From Micropterus salmoides (taxonomy: Eukaryota > Chordata > Actinopteri > Centrarchiformes > Centrarchidae), in contig NW_024040817.1 in assembly GCF_014851395.1 (NCBI RefSeq), forward strand, positions 19,990,519-20,054,518: a stretch of DNA of 64,000 bases, in the 5' to 3' direction. The notes beneath the pieces were generated by a model that searched no databases, was not told where the DNA came from, and saw only the letters and a list, made by a program, of their open reading frames with translations. Of the stretch, positions 26,601-45,502 are shown in pieces. The position numbers and the translations under genes are program-made. Within the stretch, counting starts at the first letter, position 1; the number at the start of each line of letters is the position of its first letter.

Positions 26601-27423
26601 AGCCTAGGGAGTGTTGTATCTTTTGTCCCTATGGGCCTGCATGTTGAAATCATGTTTGTGTTCACGTCTAGCTGATTGAGAGGGCCAAGGCCCTGTCTCT
26701 GCTGATGAGATCCCTCGACACGCACGCAGACATGGTAGCTTAGCCAGGACTTGATCCCACAGCAGAATAAGAGGAAAACATCCTGTAATCCCAGGAGAAA
26801 AAAACATGCCAAACTGCCCTATTGTGCCTGTTGAAAGGCTTCCCTAATAAAGAAGAGAGATTACGGTTAAAAGAGAGATTAACCAAAACAACTGGAGAGG
26901 AGGCAGAGCAGTGTTTTAATCTCAGTGACTACTCTCCGGTTGGAAAAAGTAATTTTATTTGCCATGAAATCAAAGACACACACATTCATGCTGTATATTC
27001 AGAACAAATAACCACGTAACCGTGCCTCTCTTCTGCTGCAGTACTTTGAATATACATCTCAAAAGGAGATCCGTTTCAACTCAGTGACAGAGCTGTGTGC
27101 TGAAGTACTCGAGGGGCAGACGTCCATCGGCATGAGGCACTGTCCTAGTGATAGAGAGCTCAAACCCCCTAGCATCATCTGGGAGTTCAGAAAGGTAGGG
27201 GTTCACACACACATTGCACTCTCTAAGGACTAAATTTCACACACATTCTTATTCTACCTCTAATCGAAATGTTCTCCTTAAATCCCCTCAGGACGGGACC
27301 ATCTACCATCCCCACTCAGACATGTGTGTGACAACCTACCGCACACCAGAGGGCCGCACAGACGCACAGATGAGGCAGTGTAATCCAGGAGACAAAAACC
27401 AGCAGTGGAAGTTTGAGTGGTAG
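14311..27423 (+). CDS. galnt4: Polypeptide N-acetylgalactosaminyltransferase 4-like (ten coding exons)
   Basis: Transfers GalNAc from UDP-GalNAc to Ser/Thr of proteins in the Golgi; GalNAc-T4 family members prefer partly glycosylated substrates. Coding exons: 14311-14696, 17488-17657, 18953-19142, 19325-19510, 22125-22242, 23647-23823, 25100-25231, 25700-25810, 27042-27194, 27292-27423; the sum is 1755 nt, 584 aa plus TAG, and every junction keeps frame. Visible parts: short basic cytosolic tail, signal anchor at about residues 12-30, acidic stem, GT-A catalytic domain with the DxH metal motif D233-C-H235, the WGGEN motif at 340-344 and H368 of VGH, then a C-terminal ricin-type lectin domain with CLD at 463-465 and QQW near the end. 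The segments ERYAINIY, SLHRHI and DRPGWHGA match GALNT4 as I know it, rather than GALNT12. The human protein is about 578 aa. The start is the first in-frame ATG after a good splice acceptor at 14244. Unlike human GALNT4, the coding region is split. Orthology is an inference. Confidence 0.92.
14697..17487 (+). other. galnt4: galnt4 intron 1
   Basis: GT-AG intron of 2.8 kb. It contains a degenerate dispersed repeat at about 16036-16620; the rest is unremarkable. Confidence 0.85.
16036..16620. repeat. galnt4: Possible hAT-like non-autonomous remnant
   Basis: Starts cagggttgggtattgagaac and contains ggttccaagttggaacc and, near the end, gataagaacc and ggaatcata. This resembles fish repeats that begin cagggttgggtatcg. 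Terminal repeats are not convincing. Confidence 0.35.
17488..17657 (+). CDS. galnt4: galnt4 coding exon 2 (start of GT-A domain)
   Basis: Acceptor acctcag, 170 nt, entered in phase 2, left in phase 1. It contains TSVIIAFYNEAWSTLLRT, the UDP-sugar-binding start of the GT27 fold, and ends at IDDYSDR. The donor CGAG|GTCTGA is weak at +3 and +4. Confidence 0.9.
17658..18952 (+). other. galnt4: galnt4 intron 2 with weak splice sites
   Basis: GT-AG intron of 1.3 kb. Donor GTCTGA. The acceptor is preceded by a TG repeat rather than a pyrimidine tract. No other feature recognised. Confidence 0.8.
18924..18940 (+). promoter_or_regulatory. galnt4: TG repeat at galnt4 exon 3 acceptor
   Basis: tg repeated eight times, ending 12 nt before the exon. 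UG repeats next to 3' splice sites are bound by TDP-43 and CELF-type proteins in other genes (CFTR exon 9 is the known case). Confidence 0.5.
18953..19142 (+). CDS. galnt4: galnt4 coding exon 3 (DxH metal motif)
   Basis: 190 nt encoding NKREGLVRARLIGA and TFLDCHCEC, with the Mn-binding D233 and H235. The acceptor aaatag lacks a pyrimidine tract and sits 12 nt after a TG repeat. The donor is AG|GTGGGT. The length is not a multiple of three, so skipping would shift the frame. Confidence 0.9.
19325..19510 (+). CDS. galnt4: galnt4 coding exon 4
   Basis: 186 nt after a T/C-rich acceptor ending tttag. It encodes CPVIDTIDWNTFEF and GGFDWRLTFQWH, part of the catalytic pocket, and ends at DPIR with donor AG|GTGACA. 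The intron before it is only 182 bp. Confidence 0.92.
19650..21110. repeat. galnt4: Dispersed repeat in two direct copies
   Basis: The segments starting at about 19650 and 20807 share blocks in the same order: aaaagtgtttg.gcagc, tttgcgttt..caattatct, catc.ctttaa and aaaatgtcaaat. The second ends ttgctgctcgcggctatatt. Between them lies ctagggggtgctaca. This is a repeat type I associate with teleosts. Confidence 0.55.
21590..21700. repeat. galnt4: Fish dispersed repeat fragment (aagcacattt family)
   Basis: gtatttttaaagcacattta then gttctgtacaaagtaatgca; similar order to 51303-51400 (tttgtatagcacatttcaac, gctttacataaaa). Confidence 0.4.
21821..21853. repeat. galnt4: Perfect 15-bp inverted repeat with 3-nt loop
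   Basis: tacattctaagacga, spacer gtc, tcgtcttagaatgta. No T-run follows, so it is not a pol III type end. Confidence 0.95.
22125..22242 (+). CDS. galnt4: galnt4 coding exon 5 (WGGEN motif)
   Basis: 118 nt, acceptor ttttgcccag, donor AGG|GTGAGT. It encodes SPTMAGGLFAVSK and the Gal/GalNAc-T motif VWGGENLELSFR (W340 to N344). Confidence 0.93.
22243..23646 (+). other. galnt4: galnt4 intron 5
   Basis: GT-AG intron of 1.4 kb. No feature recognised. Confidence 0.85.
23647..23823 (+). CDS. galnt4: galnt4 coding exon 6 (VGH metal ligand)
   Basis: 177 nt, acceptor cctcctcag, donor AAG|GTAGGA. It encodes VWQCGGSLEIHPCSHVGHVF, in which H368 is the third metal ligand by family analogy, then the helix NTVRAAEVWMD. 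Confidence 0.93.
23824..25099 (+). other. galnt4: galnt4 intron 6
   Basis: GT-AG intron of 1.3 kb. T-run near 24391; otherwise nothing recognised. Confidence 0.85.
25100..25231 (+). CDS. galnt4: galnt4 coding exon 7 (end of catalytic domain)
   Basis: 132 nt, acceptor atgttacag, donor GCT|GTGAGT. It encodes YGDVSERLLLRERL and NVYPELHVPEDRPGWHGA, the end of the catalytic domain and the linker to the lectin domain. Confidence 0.92.
25232..25699 (+). other. galnt4: galnt4 intron 7
   Basis: GT-AG intron of 468 bp, nothing recognised. Confidence 0.85.
25700..25810 (+). CDS. galnt4: galnt4 coding exon 8 (lectin alpha repeat)
   Basis: 111 nt, acceptor ttcctgccag, donor CAG|GTACAT. It encodes SECLDYN, with D465 at the place of the aspartate needed for lectin-dependent glycopeptide activity in human GALNT4 (D459 as I recall), then LFSCHGQGGNQ. 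Confidence 0.92.
25811..27041 (+). other. galnt4: galnt4 intron 8
   Basis: GT-AG intron of 1.2 kb. Minus-strand open frames in it have no splice or family support. Confidence 0.85.
27042..27194 (+). CDS. galnt4: galnt4 coding exon 9 (lectin beta repeat)
   Basis: 153 nt, acceptor ttctgctgcag, donor AAG|GTAGGG. It encodes YFEYTSQKEIRFNSVTELC and MRHCPSD, the second lectin repeat. Confidence 0.91.
27292..27423 (+). CDS. galnt4: galnt4 coding exon 10 (lectin gamma repeat, stop)
   Basis: Acceptor aatcccctcag. It encodes DGTIYHPHSDMC, then TPEGRTDAQMR and NQQWKFEW, ending in TAG. QQW is the QxW signature of the third lectin repeat. Confidence 0.92.
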   Translation, partial: DGTIYHPHSDMCVTTYRTPEGRTDAQMRQCNPGDKNQQWKFEW

Positions 27424-27559
27424 GAGGAGGGAGAGAGGAAGTAGCAGGGAACCTCAAGTGACCTTGTTTTACCATAGTGCAATTACTAGAGTGGATGTCT
27501 TCTTCGCTGCTCTCAATTCTCTCCCAGTCTGCACTCAATCTGAATGGGAATGACGAGCA

Positions 27560-27565
27560 AATAAA
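27560..27565 (+). terminator. galnt4: Candidate proximal poly(A) signal of galnt4
   Basis: Exact AATAAA about 140 nt after the stop codon. Use is not shown by sequence alone. Confidence 0.35.
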
Positions 27566-28993
27566 AAGGTGCTGAAAAACTTTAAGCCAGCGATTAACCC
27601 AACTCGGCGCTTTTTATACCCATGTGAATGAGAATGAGAATTGCAAGGCGAGGGTTTATTTGGTCTTTTTAAGTAGAGACCAGCTGAACTTAACTTAACT
27701 GACTTTTACTTTGGTGTTGCTCTCATCCAAGTGCCTCTGCAACCAAAACAGAGTCCAGTGCCCATCTGCAGTCTCATCATTGTTCTGTGTTCTGTCATCT
27801 AATGCAGCACCTTGAAAGCGGTGAGGCTGATTTGACTATCCAGCATGAAGTGCCTTTCAAAGAGATTGAAGAGAAAGTATTTCCTAGAAAACCACGTGCA
27901 AAATCAAGCTGCACTACAAAATGTTTCCTCAATGTGCAATTCATATTAATTAGCCTTGTTAAATCCTCATGCTTTGTTATTAGATGTCAAAAAAATATCC
28001 AATTTAAAGATGGGCTGCTCAAAGAAGATGCGCCAGGAATGTAAGGTCAGCATCATGTTGCCCTGAACCAGCTACTTCCTAACATGCCCCATCATGTGAG
28101 AGGAAAGCGGTGGAGAGAGAGCACTGCGGTCAAACTAGACTGCTTCTCAACTCTTTGACTGTGGAACCAGTTTCATGGTAGAATGCTGCCTGAACAGGAC
28201 TTGAAGCATCCATTAAGCATTTGTACTAAGTGCAATTTGTCCTAGAGGGCTTGTTGAGTTGACAGGAATGTTGTAATCTATTCTTCCCTGTTGTGTAAAA
28301 CTAAGAATACCCTCTAAACTCATCTGTCACCGTGCCTTTGATAGGTCCTGAAAGAATGTTTGTGCCGAACTGAAACGTGCCAGTGGATGTCAAATGTATT
28401 TAGAACATTTAAAATGCTAAAAAAAACAAGGAAAACAACACTGGCTTGATGCACTTGATTTTATTTAGACACAGAAAGCCTTAAAGGTAGCGACTGTTTA
28501 ATTTAATCCTTCAACTTGGCTGTGCCAGACCGTTTTGTTAAGACTCCTGTGTGTAAACTGTACTTGAAATGGACACTCCTGTTTGGATTATTTTTTCCCC
28601 CACCCTGTTGGTGTTCCTACTGGGATCCAAGGACCAAGAGATGCAGTGTAACTGTTGTTGAAATGTTTGTTGAATAGCAGCTGCATTTGCAGAGGACTGC
28701 TTATCACTAAGCAATGTTTGGTATCTGTGGTCCTTTTAAAGTCACGAATATGAGATATTCATGCTAGTCAATGGATACAGTAGGTAAACATGTAAGAGTA
28801 CTTGTGTTTTGTGTGACGTTTTGTATATAATGTTTGGTTTAAGGGACCAGAGAGGGATAGAGCTATCGTAAAGCACCTCTAAAACTACTGATGATGCAAA
28901 AGGGATGATGATGATTACTTGATGTGAAGGAGAGGGTAGCCGAAATGGGATGGGTGATTCACAAAAGATTGGAGCTGTTGGGATAATCGGAAG

Positions 28994-28999
28994 AATAAA
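28994..28999 (+). terminator. galnt4: Candidate distal poly(A) signal of galnt4
   Basis: Exact AATAAA followed within 20-50 nt by a T/G-rich tract. Confidence 0.4.
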
Positions 29000-31900
29000 A
29001 AACTAACCACAGATGCGCATTGTCATTTTCTTTGTTTTATTTCACTCAGCTCTGCACACAGTATGTTGCACAGTGTCAGTAATGCTACAGCAAACACTTT
29101 TTTCTTATCTTTGCTGTTTGCTGTTATAAGCAATACAGGAAAAGCGAAAACTAAGCTGCAGTAGGTTCATTACCTGTGCCTTTTTATTGTGTGAAATCAC
29201 TGGCATTTACTGACAATCTTCCGCAGCAGCCCACTCACACCTTCCATTCAGACAGGGGTGGCAGGATTCAAAGTCATTTGGCCCCACCTACTGGTAGGAA
29301 AGCAAATATCACTCACTACTAATGGCAGGCCATAGTCCTGATACTGGCCACAGACTCAGGAGAATCATTTAAACAGGTGGACGGTGGAAACTACTGAGAC
29401 CGAACAATGTGAGATTACATTAATTTTTTTGCTATGTTGTCCACACTGTTTTCTGAATGTTATTCGTGTAAGTCAGATGTGCATCAAATGGCATATTTCT
29501 GAACTTTGTCCTTCTTCCACATGTAATGTAGTAAACATTTATACTCAAAACAATTTTAAGTCATAAGATTGTTGGACCCTCAAATTGTTTCTTGTATCCA
29601 GGAAGATACATACATTTGAAAGACTGCAGGGAAGATCAGTAAATGTGGAGGCTTAACTTTATAGGTAAACATTGAGGTGGGTTGAAGAATTTTACCCATG
29701 TGACTTTTATTGATCAAGTAATGAGGCAGATAAACAAGCACAGGAAAACAAAATAGGAAGGACATAAACTATTTATTTTTTTTATTGTATTGTTTAGGTT
29801 TGGCTGCAGACGAAATAAATCGCACTAGAGAATTAATGCTATGAATAGTAAGCTAAATCCTGCTGCATCTGTCCTTTAGTGACGTGCTGCATAAAGTTCA
29901 ATTTTGCCATCCTTTATTTCCTCTTCCCCCAGCGCTGACTTTTTCTATTTCCTTTCAGGAATCTGTGAAATAGTTGGCTCCACTTCAAATATGGGTGTCT
30001 CTCTAATAGAAATACCTCTTCATACATTACAGGAATAGCTTGGCGGTATATGTTGGTTTCAATCCCTTTCGTGTGCTACCTTATTTATTTCCTTTTCAGG
30101 ATAGATTCAGTAATTTGGCAACTTTCAACCTCATTCCCTGTAGGTCGCGCTTCTCCGCAGCGGTTGCACTTGCTGTGTTCCACATCCGTCCGTCCAATGA
30201 GACTGTCGCAGTATTTGGGTGAAACAAACATTAAAGCAGTCATCCACCTTCATGCCACGTATTCTGACAGTTTAGGTGTGGCAGACAGGACCAACCACGT
30301 GTCAGAGAAAGGTTGATCAAGGTTGGTTCCATTGAAATGTAGGCTATTCATTCTCACTGGTCCAGTAAATGCTTTGACTGCTGTGTTGATTTTTTTTTGA
30401 CATATCCGTTTACATTGTTTAACCTATAACGTTTTTTAATGTAAGCAATTTGTTTTTATAGCAGTCCTAGTGTCTTCACTGAAAAAGACTAAATGTATTT
30501 GAGTTTTTTGTATCTATGCCAGCCTTATAGCCTACCTGCCTGTAGCTGAGTTACAACAGGGAGGATGATGACTTTGCCCAAAGGTGTATATGCAGCTCAT
30601 GATTGTTTTATTTTACTGTTAATAGCCTACATTTGCAACAAATATCGGTTGCATGGAAAATTTTATCCATCATCCGGACTAAATGAAAACGCTCTCATGC
30701 ATTAACCTTAATATTGTGTCTCTGACAGACACGGCGAGCCCAGTCTACCGTGGTATATTACAACACTCCGGCTGACTTGTTGCCTTCCCGTGTCTCTTTG
30801 TAGTTTTGACAATATGCGTACTCGATCAAACAGTATGCCACTCAAATTACCTTCTCGCCTTCAGTGATCGACTTAATTATTTAGCATTTTAATTTGCTTA
30901 AACATACATTTTGTGTCAGATTTCATCTTTGGTGTCAAGAGTTTTCATATCAGTTTCATATGAGTGACAACTGGCCGCATATGAAATACCAGCAAAGACC
31001 ACCAAGTTAAATGATTTCTAAGCTTGGGTCCTGGGTTCTCCCAGGGTCACTAAAGGGGTTTCAGAGGGCTATAGAGAATATACATGGTTATAATTGTTTT
31101 TAGTCACGTTAAAGGGTACTCTGATATGTTTAGGGATTATAACGAGTTTTGAGGTAGCCTATACAAAATGTTAAATCTATGGCTGGTGTAGGCCAGTGTT
31201 ATTAATATCAGCTCACTGATTGATTTTAGGATAAAGCAAACGATAGTGAAAATAAGTCACATAGCCACCCGAATTGGCCAAGGATTCATTTGCCAAGGAT
31301 TGTTTGTCTTACATAGGCCTATATATGTATTGTTTATTTTAATCCTTAACCTTTTCTTCTTATTATAGGCTACACGGCCTACACATTATATTAGTCTGTC
31401 CACATATGTAGGGTTTAGGTCAGAGCTGGGAGATTGTTTAGTGCTTTCCTTTAACTGTTCCTCTCTTCTCCTTGAATGTTCATTCAAGGCCGGGAGAGGA
31501 TCTCTGTTCCCCAAAACATTGAAACCTAGACTGTGTAAATGATTATGCATCCCTTTGCTTGGTGCCAGACGATAGTGACTGTCCTTGGAGACTGAACCTC
31601 TGGCCCAGCCGATTAACGTTGTAGTAGCCTACTTCTCTGTCATTCTCTTTTTATTAATAAATTCTTCAGACAAAGGTTGGTTGTTACTCAGTTATTTGCT
31701 TAATCCCTCACCAGCAATATACAGTCATTAACAGTCGACTCAAAGTCTTATATCTCAGGCCATAATATTTGTCCGGTCCCTTTTCTTTACCTGTCGCTTT
31801 ACCTGCTTTGGACTTCGTCTTCATCTGTGTGATGTTACGGGAGCTAATACATCCAACTCCCGGTTTAAATATATCGCCTTCAGTTTAAATTTGCGAGGAT

Positions 31901-32640
31901 TGCCGCAATATAATTGATCCAATTAACAATCCAGCCCTTGACAAATTAGTGGGAAAAAATTCTACTTCATTCTACTTCAAACTCATCATAAAAACAGACA
32001 CATTCTACCAACCAATTACAATACAGTCTATGTAGCATTCACATGCTGTGGTTGCAGCTAGCATCTTCTTTACTAGTATATAATAGTATATAATGCAACG
32101 TATACTCAACCTATTGCTCTAAACCAGTTTATGCCCTTTTGATTTGCCCCAAGAAAATTTTACTTTGACATTTGAAAACCGGAAACGTTGTTGCTAGCTA
32201 GGCTACCTTGACAGTTGGTTAGGACTTCAAGTTAAGTAACCGGGATGCAAAGTTCCGCCTTCCTTTTTATCCGGCAGATGTAAGTAAACTGTAATATTTG
32301 GTTTAGGGAGATAGTAGTTGGGCACACATTATAACCTTGAGGATGAATTTATATTTGTCTTTTTAATTGTAACATTTCATTTTCTCGCTGAAAACTAAAC
32401 AAAACAGTGGACTTTTTTTTTTAAATTTGACCTAGATTTGTTGTGTTTCCAGTGGGAGCCTAAGGTTACAGGTTGGGTAGTTTTAGCTAGCTAATCCGAG
32501 GAGATAACGTTAACTAATCCCAGTTTGTTAATCCTTTCACACTTCACTTGTCTTCAGGACACCGTTGAAGAGAGTCGAGGAGTGTCCTAACTTACTCCAA
32601 CGTCTGTCAAGATAAAGACGTTAAGGTTTCCTGCTCAACA
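29000..32640. other. Spacer between galnt4 and galnt12
   Basis: No coding exon or RNA gene recognised. The last few hundred bases probably carry the galnt12 promoter and 5' UTR; no TATA box could be assigned. Confidence 0.4.
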
Positions 32641-32885
32641 AGTTAGCCAAAAACTCACAAGTTTGGTAGTTGGACATGTCGTAGAACGAATATGGAAATG
32701 TAACGTCACAGTTACACCAGCTGCGCCTGAAAGAATGCGGAATAAACTTGAAGTCTTTCAACGGAAACGAAACGAGGCTGGTTACAGTGCACGGGTCACA
32801 TCAGCAGTAGGTGCCAGAGAAGAGCAGCTCCACCTCGGGGCATGAAACCTCAGTCCGATTTTCCACCGAGGAAGGAAGCGACAGG

Positions 32886-42412
<9,527 letters not shown>

Positions 42413-42678
42413 TAGTATCAACCTAGAATGTATCTACAAATATATGTTTTCAATCAGGGCCAATGTCCTGAGGAGGGGTATGGGTGGACTGAATCGCTTA
42501 ATGTTTTTTTAATATGTTTACCTTGTCCTAAAAGGAGCCCAAAGGAGGAAGTTCCTATGCTCCCGTCCAAACTTTAACCTTTGCACATTTCTGTGCCAGC
42601 TGGATTTACACTAATAATATAATTATATTGATGAAGTCCTTTGTAAATATATATATTATTGCTGTCATTTTTCTTGTT

Positions 42679-42680
<2 letters not shown>

Positions 42681-42772
<92 letters not shown>

Positions 42773-42832
42773 CTATATCTATATCTATATCTATCTATCT
42801 ATATAGAGGGAGAGAGAGAGAGAGAGAGAGAG
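42681..42832. repeat. Compound ATCT / CT / TATATC / GA repeat
   Basis: ATCT units to about 42724, a CT tract to about 42768, TATATC units to about 42806, then a GA tract to 42832. The CT and GA tracts are complementary and could pair as a stem. Confidence 0.95.
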
Positions 42833-44980
42833 AATATTTTTCTTGGATGCTGTTGCTGGGAGACAGGAGCCTGCTGGAATATATATTGTTCTTCTAATCA
42901 AGGAGATGCTTGAGAATTGTTGGGGACCTGCACAATTGTACATGCTGTCATTTTTCTTGTTTTTCCATATACACATTGCACTACTGGTGCAATCTTTAAG
43001 AATGAGATCAATTTAGCTGACTGGCTCAGTGCCCACATCTGGATCATCACACGTCTGGATGAAAATAACTGCTTTACACCACTGTCAACAAGCTAGGAGC
43101 CTCTTGTGAGCTAGTGAGGCATTTTAAAATGTTTGCATCTTCTCCTGTAGATGGGGCCAACGCTCCTCTCTGCAGGTTCCTTTCTTTCACTGTGTTCTGT
43201 ATTTGTGGGTGAGAAATCTTCAGGTATGCTGTTAAGAACCTTTTCAGGATGTTTTGAGTGTGTGCTACTCTTACATACAGTGGCTTAGAAAAAACCCTTC
43301 GATCACAGGCATAATACTAGTATCTAGTACCTCTTCAACTTAATTACTTAACTACTGATAACAGGAGAAACTCGAGTGTTATTCCATTCTGATTTGTCTG
43401 AAGTCAGGAGAAGAAGAAGGAGTTTTTTTTTTTTTTTTTTTTAACGTAGTGTACTTGCCTCGGTTTTGTGCCCTTTTAAATGATGTGCAGCTTCAAAATC
43501 ATAGCCATATTTGATGGATTTACTACATTTGGTGTCAACTTTCTTTATTTTTAAATTAGGTATTTTTCTAAAACTAAATTACTGTTATTTCATACCTTCA
43601 CTGCAGACATATCTAAACTTTAGTAAAAAGTGAGTGGGAATTTATCTAATCTTAATCCTGAGTGCATAAACACTGAAATCACAACAAGAATATGATCTTC
43701 TGCCTCAACTTACTTGTACTGATTTGGGCACACTGTCTGTGTTTCCAATCCATCAGAATTAGACAACTATAGATCCCTCTGTTCGGAGCCGTGGTCACTT
43801 GTGTGACTTGTCCCTCAGGCTGTGCAGAGAGACTATGGGAAACACAGCAGAGGCATAGACAGTTGTTTGTCTCCAGATTGCTGGGATGCCAGATGGCTTC
43901 CTGATTGATTTTCTGGTCCTCTCCCAATTGTTTATCGCCACTTTTCCCTCTCTGTGTCAGAGGTGTGCAGCAGAGGACGTATCTTTTGGACTTGCGCCAA
44001 ATCCTTCTCAGTTATGAACTTGTTACTCACGTGCTTGAGGTTTGATTTATGAACGGAAGTTATCAAGAGTACAGTTTTTGACAGCAGAAGCAGATAATGG
44101 AGGAGATTGAATGAAGCAATTTGCGACCTCTTCCTTACCATTAACCTTCACAGCTCTGTTAGGATTTCATGTTTGGGGACGATTGGACTGAAATAGATTT
44201 TCCTGTTGATTCAGAATATATACTGACAGTAAGATAAATGGGAGAAGGAAAAACACCATTTTGCCAGTACCACCACAGCGGGGGACTTGAGTAGAATCAG
44301 AATCCCTTCAGTTGCCAAATTTTATGAATGTACAGTAATGTTGCAGGAACATGGTAACATCTGTGCATATGAGCTCACATCGTACAAGGCTGAAGGGCTA
44401 AAAGGCAGCACAAGATGTGCTTTACTTTGGAGTGTGCAGAACACAGGAAAGGAGTATCAGCTGTTCTGTGTAGGATGAAGGCACATTGGAATATGAATAT
44501 AATTTGTGGGGTTAAAGTTCCCAGTAGTCCATAAAGGCTTTTGTGGGCATTATGACTGGTACATGATTGTGCAGACAATGCTTTGTGATAAGTGGAATGT
44601 ACCAAATGACCAGTAGGAAGATTATAGTGCGTTCCATAGAGGGAGGGGAGCGACAGCTGTCTCGGGATTGTGTGAATGTTATCAGGCGATAAAGCTAAAA
44701 AGAAAAAAGTCTGATTGTTGCGGTGTCACTGCTTGATCTTAGAAGAGGACCATATGCCTAAGAAACGTTTGGGAACAGGTTGTCTGACTTAAGATTAGAA
44801 GAAGATGCTTCAATGAGGATCATCCATGAGAGATCAGACTCCCAGGTTTATGTATTGAACACTTCAGAAGTGACAGTGTTTTCATTTCCATCAGTTTGTG
44901 TCTTAAGCCTGTGAGTGCAGTATAATTATTATATTATGTTATTAAAAAGGGGTTATTTATGGTCCCCCTGTTGCCATCTG

Positions 44981-45286
44981 TTATTCCAGACATGTCCTAC
45001 ATAGTAAAACGTTTTTTATGCTGGCATTATATGCTAATGTGATACGGTACACACCGCTGCAATAAAATTTATATTTGCCAGTCTCGGGATCATATATCTC
45101 TGGCAGATCACACAGGGCTTTTATATCAACTAAACCCTTGTTGTAAATGGTAGTGATATTCCAGGGATCTGTTGGTGCACTTGAACCTATCAAGATTGTC
45201 GCTAACCCTAATGGACCATGTAGTGATGTTTTACAATAACATTCACACATCTTCTGTTTATAATTAACTATTCCCAGTGGAGTCAT
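44981..45286 (-). CDS. Unexplained 101-codon ORF downstream of galnt12
   Basis: Complete ATG-to-stop frame on the minus strand. It holds an Asn-rich part (WNITTIYN), acidic DLPEIYDPETGKYKFYC, and several cysteines (CECYC, CRTC). I recognise no family. No acceptor, promoter or poly(A) signal supports expression. It may be a relic of a mobile or viral gene or simple chance. Confidence 0.2.
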   Translation of the reverse strand: MTPLGIVNYKQKMCECYCKTSLHGPLGLATILIGSSAPTDPWNITTIYNKGLVDIKALCDLPEIYDPETGKYKFYCSGVYRITLAYNASIKNVLLCRTCLE

Positions 45287-45502
45287 TTAAGTTGTTGAAG
45301 TGGTAAACATGCACAAATGATAATGCTGGAATTTATCACCATGTCTGGTGTATTAATGCTGTCAGTACTTCCAGTGGCCTTATATTATTGTTAGGAAAGT
45401 GACAGATAAGATAAACAATATTTTTTGTATTTGTTGGTTCCAATGAATGGACCAAATCTGGTGTCAGTGTACCCATTTAACTTGTCAGAGTAAGTAAATA
45501 AA

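Larger units (their letters stand above)
27424..28999 (+). other. galnt4: galnt4 3' UTR with two candidate poly(A) signals
   Basis: Non-coding sequence after the galnt4 stop. AATAAA occurs at 27560-27565 (about 140 nt after the stop) and at 28994-28999 (about 1.6 kb after). The distal one is followed by a T/G-rich stretch (tgcgcattgtcattttctttgtttt), so I take it as the likelier end of the long form. The open frames in this stretch show no family resemblance. Confidence 0.5.
42413..45502 (+). other. galnt12: galnt12 downstream region and possible long 3' UTR
   Basis: No AATAAA was seen close to the galnt12 stop. An exact AATAAA stands at 45497-45502, followed by T/G-rich sequence, so a long 3' UTR is possible but unproven. 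The stretch also holds the compound repeat at 42681-42832, a T20 run at 43423-43442 and the unexplained minus-strand ORF at 44981-45286. Confidence 0.3.

Noticed and set aside
32663..32845. 60-codon frame before galnt12 as a gene
   Set aside because: Its first codon is not ATG. Only the part from 32735 can start with ATG, and this is reported as a uORF.
42628..42913. Frames with Ser-Leu or Tyr-Leu-Ser-Ile repeats
   Set aside because: They translate the ATCT/CT compound repeat.
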